Below are positions 1-6,878 of a stretch of DNA of 9,349 nucleotides, piece by piece. Position 1 is the first letter of the stretch, and the number at the start of each line of letters is the position of its first letter. Both the position numbers and the translations under genes were made by a program. The stretch is from DASTCC01 sp035711465 (GTDB lineage: Bacteria > Acidobacteriota > Vicinamibacteria > Vicinamibacterales > SCN-69-37). The DNA lies in the NCBI GenBank assembly GCA_035711465.1, contig DASTCC010000489.1, positions 1 to 9,349 of the forward strand, written 5' to 3'. The notes under the pieces were generated by a model, which was not told the DNA's origin, searched no databases, and was given only the letters and a program-made list of their open reading frames with translations.

Positions 1-827
1 TGACGGTGTTCTATTTCGCGGGACATGGCGTGCAGCGCGACAAAGAGGATGCGGTGCTCTGTCTGCAGGATTTCCGCGAGCCGCCGGCGGCGGCGCCGGC
101 GCTGCGCCGGGCGATCGATCTCGCGACGCTCCGCGCCGGGCTCTCGCCGTCGTCGTCGCAGCCGAACGTGGCGCGGACGCAGTTCTACTTCGTCGATGCC
201 TGCCGCGAACAGCCGGAGCAGGCGAAGAACTTCAAGGACCTCAAGACCGGCGATCTCTGGGACATCGAGCTCGACGGCCAGGACGACCGGTCGTCGCCGA
301 TCTTCTACGGATCGATCTCGAATCAGGTGGCGGCGGCAGTGCCGGGCGCTCGAACGCTCTTCAACCAGGCGCTGCTCGCCTGCCTCACCGGCGACGGCGG
401 CGACTCGCTCGGCGTCGACGGCGCCGGCGATCCGGTCTGGGGCGTCACCGTCGAGAGCCTCAACATCGCGCTGCGCGAGAAGATCGACGAGATCAACCGC
501 GACGTCGGCGGCGATCAGACCTACTCGACCGGCGGGCAGTTCAAGCCCGCAGCCATCTGTCTTCTCGACGGACCGCCCACGGTAACGGTGACGCTGGAAA
601 TCGATCCGGAACAGGCGTGCCAGGTCAGCAGCCTGACGATCACCGACAACGACCAGGTCGCCAGGAACTTTGCGCCGCCACTCACTCATCCGATTCAGGA
701 CACGCTGCCGGCGGGTCTCTACACCGTGGCGCTGTCGTTCACGCCGCCGGCGCCGCCGTTCGTCGATCGGATGCGCAACCGCGAAGCGCGCGCACCGCGC
801 AGCAGCTGGAAGATGAAGGTGGTGTGA
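1..827 (+). CDS. Caspase-like (peptidase C14 family) protease, 5' end outside window
   Basis: This is a probable cysteine protease of the caspase/metacaspase fold (clan CD), cut off at the left edge. The reading frame is open from base 3, so the GTG at base 6 is an internal valine and not the start. Counting from base 3, the catalytic His is H8 in YFAGHG (bases 24-26) and the catalytic Cys is C67 in FYFVDACR (bases 201-203). Each follows a hydrophobic strand, as expected for the His-Cys dyad. The rest of the domain runs to about residue 190. A beta-rich tail follows (about 192-258, containing LPAGLY) and then a basic end. No transmembrane segment is visible in the 274 residues seen. Its stop overlaps the next start by one base, so the two products are probably coupled. 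The substrate and biological role are unknown; cell-death, defence or regulated proteolysis are inferences from the fold. The fold call is firm and the role is not. Confidence 0.85.
   Translation, partial: TVFYFAGHGVQRDKEDAVLCLQDFREPPAAAPALRRAIDLATLRAGLSPSSSQPNVARTQFYFVDACREQPEQAKNFKDLKTGDLWDIELDGQDDRSSPIFYGSISNQVAAAVPGARTLFNQALLACLTGDGGDSLGVDGAGDPVWGVTVESLNIALREKIDEINRDVGGDQTYSTGGQFKPAAICLLDGPPTVTVTLEIDPEQACQVSSLTITDNDQVARNFAPPLTHPIQDTLPAGLYTVALSFTPPAPPFVDRMRNREARAPRSSWKMKVV
815..819 (+). promoter_or_regulatory. Shine-Dalgarno site of the caspase partner gene
   Basis: GAAGG lies seven bases before the ATG at 827, inside the last codons of the caspase gene. Together with the TGATG stop/start overlap it decides the start of the next gene: the same frame is open upstream to 617, but only this ATG has a ribosome site. 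Other starts in the window lack such a site. Confidence 0.6.
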
Positions 828-2116
828 TGGCTGGCGTTGCCTTTCAACTCGCGTTCAAGACCAGCGACATGAACTCGCTCAGCCTGCCGATCGAGGTCCG
901 CAAGACCAACTCGGCGCTGATCGGCCGCGTGCTCTCGACCGAGACCATCGACCTGCCGGCCGGGCAGTATTACGCCGTCGCCTGCATGCCCGGCGGGCAG
1001 CGCCTGATCTCGCCGTTCAGCGTGACCGACCCGCCGGCAGTGACGCCGCTGCGCGTGACGCTCGCTCCCGATCCCGAAGACGAGTCGCCGCACGAGTGGG
1101 AAGAGATGCGGCACTTCCTCGGACGCCAGAACGCCACGACCAGCGTCACCGAGCCCGACGTGACGCCGCCCGGCGACATCACACGGCGGCGACGCACGCC
1201 CAGAGCCGGCGATCTGGATCGTATGGCCTACGCCCTGCCGCCGCCGCGCGCACCGCTGCTGCGCGTCTACCGCGGCAACGTCGTGCTGCGCACGCACGTC
1301 GAGATGGCGCCGGACGACGTCCTCAGCGTCAGGCAGGCGGATCGCGACCGCGTGGTGCAGTTCGAAGTCCGCGGCCGCAACGAGCCGATGGTCGCGCAGC
1401 TCGTGCAGCCGGGCGGCCGCGTCCAGAACCTGGCGCTGCCGGTGTCCGGCATCACCTATATCCATCTCGTCGCCGGCCGCGAACCGCAGGGCGAAGTCCG
1501 GCTCGAGGCCTACCTCGAGAACGCCGTGGCCAACATGATGCTCCAGTACACCGGCGCCGGGTGGTCGAGCACCGCCGAGAAGGCGACCAGCGTCACGTCG
1601 CAGCGGGCCGAGCAGCTCCTGCGCGAGAAGATGGCCGATCCGATTGCCGCGGCGATCGGCGCCTACGCCATCCTGCGCATGGGATCGATCGAGCAGCTCC
1701 ACGACTGGACGATGAACCTGCGGCACATGTTTGATTGGCTGCCGGACGGGGCCGCGATCAGCGGCGAGCACCTGGCCCGGCTCGGCCGCTTCGAAGAGGC
1801 GTTCGACGCGTTCTGCGACGTGCCGATGCGGGGCCTGCCGATCTTCGCCGACGGGCTCTTCTACACCGTCGAGCGCATGAAGCTCTACAGCAACGAGCGC
1901 CTGAAATCGCGCGGCCGCGTCGATGCGAGCCGGGCGCAGCACGTCGTCGATCAACTCCAGCCGTTCGCCGCCTTCGTGCGCCGGCAGCGGCCGCTCTGCA
2001 GTTATCCCGGCCTGGACGTCGCCGTGCCGGACGCGGCGGCGGCGCCAGCCAACGTCCCGAGCGACGGGCTGGACCTGGCGGCGTGGTTTCCTCCACCGCC
2101 GCCGCGGTTGCCCTGA
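827..2116 (+). CDS. Unknown 429-residue partner of the caspase-like protease
   Basis: I cannot assign this protein to a named family. It starts at the ATG in TGATG, sharing one base with the caspase stop and preceded by GAAGG. Residues 1-80 look like a beta-sandwich (LPAGQYYAV at 43-51), resembling the tail of the caspase. Residues 81-140 form a charged, proline-rich linker. Residues 143-235 look like a second beta domain (LLRVYRG, VVQFEVRG, YIHLVAG). Residues 260-355 form a helical domain with DPIAAAIGAYAILRM (271-285) and WLPDGAAI (304-311). The end is low-complexity with five prolines (422-426). There is no signal peptide, membrane helix or recognisable catalytic motif. The tight coupling suggests a regulator, sensor, scaffold or substrate of the protease (inference). 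The large antisense frame over this gene is a composition artefact. Confidence 0.8.
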   Translation: MAGVAFQLAFKTSDMNSLSLPIEVRKTNSALIGRVLSTETIDLPAGQYYAVACMPGGQRLISPFSVTDPPAVTPLRVTLAPDPEDESPHEWEEMRHFLGRQNATTSVTEPDVTPPGDITRRRRTPRAGDLDRMAYALPPPRAPLLRVYRGNVVLRTHVEMAPDDVLSVRQADRDRVVQFEVRGRNEPMVAQLVQPGGRVQNLALPVSGITYIHLVAGREPQGEVRLEAYLENAVANMMLQYTGAGWSSTAEKATSVTSQRAEQLLREKMADPIAAAIGAYAILRMGSIEQLHDWTMNLRHMFDWLPDGAAISGEHLARLGRFEEAFDAFCDVPMRGLPIFADGLFYTVERMKLYSNERLKSRGRVDASRAQHVVDQLQPFAAFVRRQRPLCSYPGLDVAVPDAAAAPANVPSDGLDLAAWFPPPPPRLP

Positions 2117-2136
2117 ACAACCGTCCGGCGCAGAAT
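2108..2136 (+). promoter_or_regulatory. Possible sigma-70-type promoter before the TIM-barrel gene
   Basis: TTGCCC (2108-2113) and CAGAAT (2131-2136) are separated by 17 bases; each matches four of six consensus positions. The -35 box overlaps the end of the preceding gene. The -10 box ends seven bases before the ATG at 2144, which would give a nearly leaderless message. This is moderate evidence at best, because short matches like these occur by chance. Confidence 0.35.
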
Positions 2137-2143
2137 GCCGTGC

Positions 2144-3376
2144 ATGGACCGACGTGACTTTCTCAGAACCGCCGGCGCCGGCCTCACCGCTGCCGGCGTC
2201 GCGATGACGCCTCGCGAGCAGGCACTGGCTCAGTCGCTCGAAGAGAAAGCGCGCTTCGAACGCATCGCCGGCTGTTCGTGGCCGATGCGCAGCCTCTTCA
2301 AGACGCGGCCCGCCGCAGGCCGCGGCGTTGGCGGGCGCGGCGGCGCCGCCGGTGGCGATGCCGGTGGACGCGGAACGGCGCCGGCGGGTCGCGGACAGGC
2401 CGCGCCAACGCAGGACCTCGCGAATGTCCCGGCGATCCCCGCCAATCGCGATCGCACGCCGGCGGCCGAGATGAAGCAGCGCTACGGCGAGATCACGATG
2501 CTCGACTTCCCGCAGTTCGTGAAGGACACGTTCCCGGGCGTGCGCCGCCTCGACATCTTCTCCGGCCTGTTCGGCGACGTCACCGACGACAGCATGTTCA
2601 TCACCGCGGCCGAGGGCGGCGGTGGCGGCGCGGGCTTCGATCCGATGAGCCCCTCGGGGCGGAAGTGGCTCGATCGGCTCGCCAACGTGCTGGTCAAGAC
2701 CGGCACCAAAGTCCAGCACATCTCGAACAACGCGCCGTTCGCGCTCGCCGACCACGGCTCGCTCGAAGCCGACACACGCCGCAAGGCCGGCGTCGCGATG
2801 GCGAAGCGGTGGATGGAGGGCTGCGCCGTTCTCGGCATTACGTCGATGCGCATGAACTCGCCTCAGGCGCTCGGTCCGTCGATCCGCCCGAACGCGATTC
2901 CGCGCAGCGCCGACGGCTATCCGCGCAACCTCGATCTCGTGCCCCTGCTCGACGCGGCGATCGAGTCCTACAAGGAGATGGCCGACTTCGGCGGCGACCG
3001 CGGCATCATCGTCAGCTTCGAGAACCACTGGGGCCTGGCCGCCGATCCGATCAACCTGCGGATCATGGTCGACGCGGTCAACCACCCGTTCTGCGCGCTG
3101 ACGCCGGATTTCTGCAACTGGGAACACGAGTACATGCTCGTCAGCGGCCTGAAGGCCGTGGCGCCCTACTCCGTCTCGAACGTCCACGCCAAGTACTGGG
3201 ACCGCTGGGGCGACAGCAACGACGTCCGCCGCGGCGTCCGCATCATGCTCGCCGCCGGCTTCAACGGCACCTTCGCGCTGGAGTACGAGGCCGGACCGCT
3301 CAACGGCGTCGAAGGGGCGAAGTACCTGTATCAGGAGGTGCTGGCGGCGCTGAAAGAGCCGGCCACGGCTTCCTGA
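2144..3376 (+). CDS. Tat-exported sugar phosphate isomerase/epimerase-like TIM-barrel protein
   Basis: This belongs to the xylose-isomerase-like TIM-barrel superfamily (AP endonuclease 2 type); the sugar substrate is unknown. I prefer the ATG at 2144 because it puts the twin-arginine motif RRDFLR directly at the N-terminus, followed by a short Ala/Gly hydrophobic stretch: a Tat signal, so the enzyme folds in the cytoplasm and is exported. An ATG nine bases earlier (2135) is also in frame and would add MPC. Likely metal ligands are E293 (SFENHW), D322 (TPDFCN), H348 (NVHAKYW) and E380 (LEYEAG), the usual Glu/Asp/His/Glu set on late barrel strands. A Gly/Arg/Ala-rich stretch at about residues 55-88 and a run of five glycines at 158-162 interrupt the N-terminal half and look like loops. 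The GT87 gene follows nine bases later, but no shared pathway is evident. Confidence 0.82.
   Translation: MDRRDFLRTAGAGLTAAGVAMTPREQALAQSLEEKARFERIAGCSWPMRSLFKTRPAAGRGVGGRGGAAGGDAGGRGTAPAGRGQAAPTQDLANVPAIPANRDRTPAAEMKQRYGEITMLDFPQFVKDTFPGVRRLDIFSGLFGDVTDDSMFITAAEGGGGGAGFDPMSPSGRKWLDRLANVLVKTGTKVQHISNNAPFALADHGSLEADTRRKAGVAMAKRWMEGCAVLGITSMRMNSPQALGPSIRPNAIPRSADGYPRNLDLVPLLDAAIESYKEMADFGGDRGIIVSFENHWGLAADPINLRIMVDAVNHPFCALTPDFCNWEHEYMLVSGLKAVAPYSVSNVHAKYWDRWGDSNDVRRGVRIMLAAGFNGTFALEYEAGPLNGVEGAKYLYQEVLAALKEPATAS
2306..2407 (+). other. Low-complexity Gly/Arg/Ala-rich coding tract
   Basis: Thirty-four codons inside the TIM-barrel gene encode mostly Gly, Arg and Ala, with GRGVGGRGG and GGRGTAPAGRG units. 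It sits between the Tat signal region and the first recognisable barrel part, so it is probably a flexible, solvent-exposed segment of the exported protein. The GC-repetitive DNA could expand or contract by slippage. Confidence 0.6.
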
Positions 3377-3385
3377 CGCCTCGTC

Positions 3386-4540
3386 GTGGTACTCTCCGGG
3401 CTGCCGTTGCGTCCGCAACTGCTCGTCCGCGCCGTCGTCTTCGCTCTGATCGTCGTGGGCCTCTACGGCCTGCTTCGTTCGAAGCGTGCCGAGCTCGTCG
3501 ACTTCATGGTCCCGCGCACGGCGGCGGAGCGTTTTCTCGCCGCCGAGCCGCTCTACCGTCCCGAAGACGGACACTACCAATACAAGTACCTGCCGGCATT
3601 CGCGCTGACGATGGCGCCGTTTGCGTGGATGCCGAAGGAAGCGGCGAACTTCGTCTGGTTCACGTTGACGGCGGCGATGGCGTGGACGCTCGTGATCGGA
3701 TCGATCGCGGCGCTGCCGGATCGCCGGCTGGCGGTGCGCCGACTCGTCTGGCTGACACTGCTGCTCAACGGCAAGTTTCTGGTGCGGGAGCTGGTCTTCG
3801 GCCAGTTCAACCTGCTGACGGCGCTGATGCTGCTGGCCGCGATCGTCGCCGCCCAGCATGGCCGCGTGCGCACGCCCGGTGTGCTGGTTGCGCTCGGCGT
3901 GTTCGTCAAACCGTACGCGCTGGTGCTCGTTCCGTGGCTCGCCCTGCGCCTCGGCTGGCGTGCCCTGGTTCCGTTCGGCATCGTGCTCGCGGTGGGCCTG
4001 CTGATGCCCATCGCCTTCTACGGCTGGGACGGCAATCTCGCCCTGCTCCACGACTGGTATCGCACCGTCACCGAGACGACCGGCCCCAATCTCATGGGAC
4101 CCGAGAACATCTCGTTCGCGTCGACCTGGGCGAAGATGATGAGCGCGGGCTCCGTCGCGACCGCGCTGGCTACTGCGTCGTCGGCTGCGGTTGTCGCCGC
4201 CGGAGTCCTGATGATGACCCGATGGCGCGCGCCATCCGATCCGTACTACCTCGACGCCGCGTACTTCCTGCTGCTCGTGCCGGTGCTCTCGCCACAGGGA
4301 TGGGACTACGTGCTGGTCATCGGACTGCCGGCCTTCGTGTGCTTGATCGACCGATGGCCTCAGCAGTCAGGCGGCTGGCGCGCGGCCCTGGTCGTCGGTT
4401 TCGCGCTGACGAGCTTCATCATCTTCGATCTTCAGGGACGCTGGCTCTACGGTCTGCTGACCGGCGTCGGCGCGGTGACGTGGGGCGTCGTCGTGCTCGC
4501 GGCCGGATTGATGAAGCTGCGATCCCGGGCGTTGGCGTAG
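3386..4540 (+). CDS. GT87-family (DUF2029) polytopic membrane glycosyltransferase
   Basis: This is a GT-C fold membrane transferase of family GT87, which includes mycobacterial alpha-1,2-mannosyltransferases and uses polyprenyl-phosphate sugars outside the membrane. A first helix (about 12-30) is followed by an external loop with D39 (ELVDF), the likely catalytic Asp, then the family signature EPLYRPEDGHYQYKYLP (54-70). About nine to eleven hydrophobic helices follow, with FGQFNLL and KPYALVLVP at typical GT87 places. The 384-residue length fits the family. The GTG start is nine bases after the previous stop and has no Shine-Dalgarno; a TTG at 3407 is a credible alternative. The acceptor could be a lipid, glycan or protein and cannot be told from sequence. 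The family call is firm; sugar and acceptor are open. Confidence 0.8.
   Translation: MVLSGLPLRPQLLVRAVVFALIVVGLYGLLRSKRAELVDFMVPRTAAERFLAAEPLYRPEDGHYQYKYLPAFALTMAPFAWMPKEAANFVWFTLTAAMAWTLVIGSIAALPDRRLAVRRLVWLTLLLNGKFLVRELVFGQFNLLTALMLLAAIVAAQHGRVRTPGVLVALGVFVKPYALVLVPWLALRLGWRALVPFGIVLAVGLLMPIAFYGWDGNLALLHDWYRTVTETTGPNLMGPENISFASTWAKMMSAGSVATALATASSAAVVAAGVLMMTRWRAPSDPYYLDAAYFLLLVPVLSPQGWDYVLVIGLPAFVCLIDRWPQQSGGWRAALVVGFALTSFIIFDLQGRWLYGLLTGVGAVTWGVVVLAAGLMKLRSRALA
3387..3395 (+). promoter_or_regulatory. Possible extended -10 box overlapping the annotated start of the GT87 gene
   Basis: TGGTACTCT resembles an extended -10 element (TGn plus TACTCT). It overlaps the GTG at 3386, so if it is used the true start lies downstream. 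The in-frame TTG at 3407 is eleven bases past the box and would begin the protein MRPQLLVRAVV, a sensible membrane-protein start. No -35 box is visible. Confidence 0.3.
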
Positions 4541-4541
4541 C

Positions 4542-4547
4542 TATACT
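4542..4547 (+). promoter_or_regulatory. -10 box (TATACT) for the metallo-beta-lactamase gene
   Basis: TATACT matches five of six -10 consensus bases and ends nine bases before the GTG at 4557, just after the previous stop. Transcription would begin two or three bases before the start codon, leaving no room for a Shine-Dalgarno site, so a nearly leaderless message is predicted. No convincing -35 box is seen at 16-18 bases upstream. Confidence 0.5.
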
Positions 4548-4556
4548 CCGACCATC

Positions 4557-5438
4557 GTGAACAAGCGCAAGTTGCTCGTCACGTGCCTCGTTCTTGCATC
4601 GGCGTTCAGACAGAGCGTCGAGCGCGGCACGCTGCCCGCGTCCTGGCTGACCGGGGCGTCGTGCCCCGAAACACCGCCGATTCGCGTACATGAATACAAC
4701 CCGGACTTCTTCATCCTGCGGCAGTCCGGCTGCACGAACTTCGAGAAGCCGTTCCTGTATCTGATCTTCGGGCAGGAACGCGTGCTGCTCGTCGATACCG
4801 GCGCCGAGACCGTGGACGTCGCTGGCGTGGTCGATCAGGTCATCGGGCGATGGCGCGCCGCCCATGGCGGACGGTCCGTGGCGCTCGTCGTCGTCCATTC
4901 ACACGGCCACTCGGATCATGTCGCGGGGGACGCGCAGTTCAGGAACCGCGCGAACACGACAGTCGTGGAAGCATCACCCGCAGCGCTGACCAGCTTCTTT
5001 GGATTGCAGGATTGGCCGAACCGGGCCGCCGCCTTCGCGCTCGGCGATCGGGTCGTCGACGTCATGCCGATTCCCGGCCACGAGCCGGCGTCGATCGCGC
5101 TCTACGATCGCCGCACCGGTATCCTACTCACCGGCGACACGCTCTATCCCGGCCGGCTCTACGTGCGCGACGCCGCGGCGTTCGCCGCCAGCATCCGGCG
5201 GCTGGTCGAGTTCACGCGCGACAAGCCGATCGCGCACATTCTCGGCGCGCACATCGAGAACGCGCGGACGCCGTTCGTCGACTACCCGCAAGGGACCAGA
5301 CATCAACCGGACGAGCACGCGCTCGAGCTCGGGCGCGCGCATCTGCTCGAGCTCGACGAGGCGCTGACCGCGATGGGAGCCGCGGTCATGCGCCGCACAC
5401 TGCGCGACTTCACGATCTGGCCGCTGCCGCCGCGGTGA
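4557..5438 (+). CDS. Metallo-beta-lactamase-fold hydrolase, probably exported
   Basis: This is a zinc-dependent hydrolase of the MBL superfamily, 293 residues. All expected metal ligands are present: H116, H118, D120 and H121 in HSHGHSDH, H175 in PGHEP, D194 in TGDTLYPG and H232 in GAHIE. A binuclear site is therefore likely and the enzyme should be active. The start MNKRKLLVTCLVLASA has a basic n-region and a hydrophobic stretch, consistent with a Sec signal cleaved after about residue 16. A cysteine at 10 is not in a good lipobox. The GTG start is supported by TATACT at 4542-4547. The family covers beta-lactamases, glyoxalase II, lactonases and others. The sequence does not single out one, and resistance to beta-lactams should not be assumed. 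It is the last gene of the plus-strand block. Confidence 0.8.
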   Translation: MNKRKLLVTCLVLASAFRQSVERGTLPASWLTGASCPETPPIRVHEYNPDFFILRQSGCTNFEKPFLYLIFGQERVLLVDTGAETVDVAGVVDQVIGRWRAAHGGRSVALVVVHSHGHSDHVAGDAQFRNRANTTVVEASPAALTSFFGLQDWPNRAAAFALGDRVVDVMPIPGHEPASIALYDRRTGILLTGDTLYPGRLYVRDAAAFAASIRRLVEFTRDKPIAHILGAHIENARTPFVDYPQGTRHQPDEHALELGRAHLLELDEALTAMGAAVMRRTLRDFTIWPLPPR

Positions 5439-5441
5439 CGA

Positions 5442-5449
5442 GAACGTTC
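5442..5449. other. 8-base palindrome between convergent stop codons
   Basis: GAACGTTC is a perfect palindrome covering most of the nine-base gap between the MBL stop and the minus-strand oxidoreductase stop. It has no spacer loop and no T-run, so it is not a normal hairpin terminator. No rho-independent terminator is visible here for either strand. It may be chance. Confidence 0.2.
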
Positions 5450-6878
5450 AGCGCGCGCGCCCGAACGTCCGTCGCAGCGCCGCCTGCGCGGCACGGTGGC
5501 CGCACATCCCGTGCACGCCGATGCCGGGCGGCGTCGCGGACGAGCAGAGATAGACGTCCTTGATCGGCGTGACGTGTGGATCGAGCCGGAGCACCGGCCG
5601 GACGAACGTCTGTCGCAATGTCGACACGCCGCAGGCGATGTCGCCGCCGATGTAGTTCGGGTTGTGCCGTTCGATGTCGGCCGGCGACATCGCATGGGCA
5701 GCGGCGATGCAGTCGCGGAAGCCGGGGGCGAAGCGTTCGATCTGCGCCTCCATGCGCGCCCGCATGTCGACGTCAGCGCCGTGAGGCACGTGGCAATAGC
5801 CCCACAAGACATGGCGACCCGCCGGCGCGCGGGACGCATCGAAGGCGCTCGGCTGGACCACGATCATGTACGGACGATCGCTCACCCGGCCGTGAAACGC
5901 GTCGTCTTCGGATCGGGCGATCTCGGCGAGCGTCCCGCCGATGTGAATCGTGCCGGCGCGGGCGGACTCGCGCGCGCGCCACGGCACCGGGCCGTTGAGC
6001 AGCCAGTCCATTTTGAACACGCCCGGCCCGTAGCGGAACTTCGCGATCGCCCGTACATACGACGGCGGCACGCGATCGCCGGCGATCGACAGCAGTTGTC
6101 GCGGCGAGGTGTCGAACAACGTCGCTCGTGACGGCGGCAGGTCGTGCATCTTCGAGATCCGCGTCCCGGTGACCACCTCGCCGCCGAGCGATCGGAGACA
6201 GGCGACGAGCGCATCGGCAAGGCGCTGCGAACCGCCCCGGACGATCGGGAAGCCGACGGCATGCGCCGAGACGTTCATCACCAGCGCGTATCCGGCCGTC
6301 GCGGCATAGTTCAGCGGCAGCATGCTGTGCGCGGCGGCGCCGGCGATCAGGGCGCGGCCGCGTTCGCCGCGGAACCCACCGGCGAGCGACGTCGCCGAGC
6401 GTACCGCCTTCAGGGCGAACGCCGACGTCAGCAGCGCCCCGCGAAGCGACGGCGGCTCCAGCAGCGCCGCCGTCAGCGCCTCCGCCCGCGCGGTCAGCGG
6501 ATCGACCATCTGCCGGTAGACCGCCGCATCGCTGCCGCCCAGGTTCGCTGCGGTGTCCGCCACGGATCGCTCCGCGACCACCGCGGTGCCATCGTCGAGC
6601 GGATGCGCGAACGGCGCGGGCGGCTGCAGGAACTCGACGCCGTGGTCCGCGAGCGGGAGCAAGCGCATGAAAGGCGAGATGAGCGCCGTCGCGTGGACGG
6701 CGGCGCAGACGTCGTGCACGGCATCAGGCGCGGTCAGGGCCGCGGATCGCAAGCCGCCGCCGGCAGTATCCGCGGCCTCGTACACCTTCACCGACAAGCC
6801 GGCACGGGCAAGCGTAATCGCCGCCGCGAGGCCGTTCGGTCCCGAGCCGACGATCACCGCGTCGAGCGGAGCGGTCAC
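5448..6878 (-). CDS. FAD-dependent oxidoreductase, phytoene desaturase/PYROXD2-like
   Basis: This is a flavin-dependent amine-oxidase/phytoene-desaturase superfamily enzyme of 476 residues. The N-terminus carries the FAD dinucleotide-binding motif G11-x-G13-PNG16 and the acidic residue E34 (KVYEA) that should hold the ribose, then GGGLRS. Near the C-terminus, YLCSSATPPGIGVHGMCGH is the second flavin-contacting motif of PYROXD2/CrtI-like proteins. The GTG start overlaps the upstream DoxX-like gene by four bases (GTGA). The frame is open much further upstream, but that part lies inside the DoxX-like gene and is a shadow. No Shine-Dalgarno is seen at a useful distance, so translation probably depends on coupling. 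There are no phytoene synthase or other carotenoid genes in the window, so carotenoid desaturation is not supported. The substrate is unknown, perhaps a lipid or isoprenoid. Confidence 0.85.
   Translation of the reverse strand: MTAPLDAVIVGSGPNGLAAAITLARAGLSVKVYEAADTAGGGLRSAALTAPDAVHDVCAAVHATALISPFMRLLPLADHGVEFLQPPAPFAHPLDDGTAVVAERSVADTAANLGGSDAAVYRQMVDPLTARAEALTAALLEPPSLRGALLTSAFALKAVRSATSLAGGFRGERGRALIAGAAAHSMLPLNYAATAGYALVMNVSAHAVGFPIVRGGSQRLADALVACLRSLGGEVVTGTRISKMHDLPPSRATLFDTSPRQLLSIAGDRVPPSYVRAIAKFRYGPGVFKMDWLLNGPVPWRARESARAGTIHIGGTLAEIARSEDDAFHGRVSDRPYMIVVQPSAFDASRAPAGRHVLWGYCHVPHGADVDMRARMEAQIERFAPGFRDCIAAAHAMSPADIERHNPNYIGGDIACGVSTLRQTFVRPVLRLDPHVTPIKDVYLCSSATPPGIGVHGMCGHRAAQAALRRTFGRAR

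Noticed and set aside
617..826. Upstream extension of the caspase partner
   Set aside because: It overlaps the end of the caspase gene and lacks a ribosome site; the ATG at 827 has GAAGG and the TGATG overlap.
719..4051. Open frame of 1110 codons on the minus strand
   Set aside because: It lies antisense to three well-supported genes, is rich in Arg, His, Asp and Glu in a low-complexity way, has no recognisable domain, and its codon positions mirror the coding strand. Long antisense frames are expected in GC-rich genes.
2278..4560. Open frame of 760 codons on the plus strand
   Set aside because: It is a shifted frame across the TIM-barrel and GT87 genes, reading as Arg/Ala-rich low complexity with no domain and no start signal.
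5451..5460. GCGCGCGCGC run as a terminator stem
   Set aside because: It is a simple alternating run inside the last codons of the oxidoreductase, with no loop or T-run.
5448..6878. Carotenoid biosynthesis (CrtI) assignment
   Set aside because: Only superfamily motifs are present and there is no phytoene synthase, cyclase or prenyltransferase nearby.
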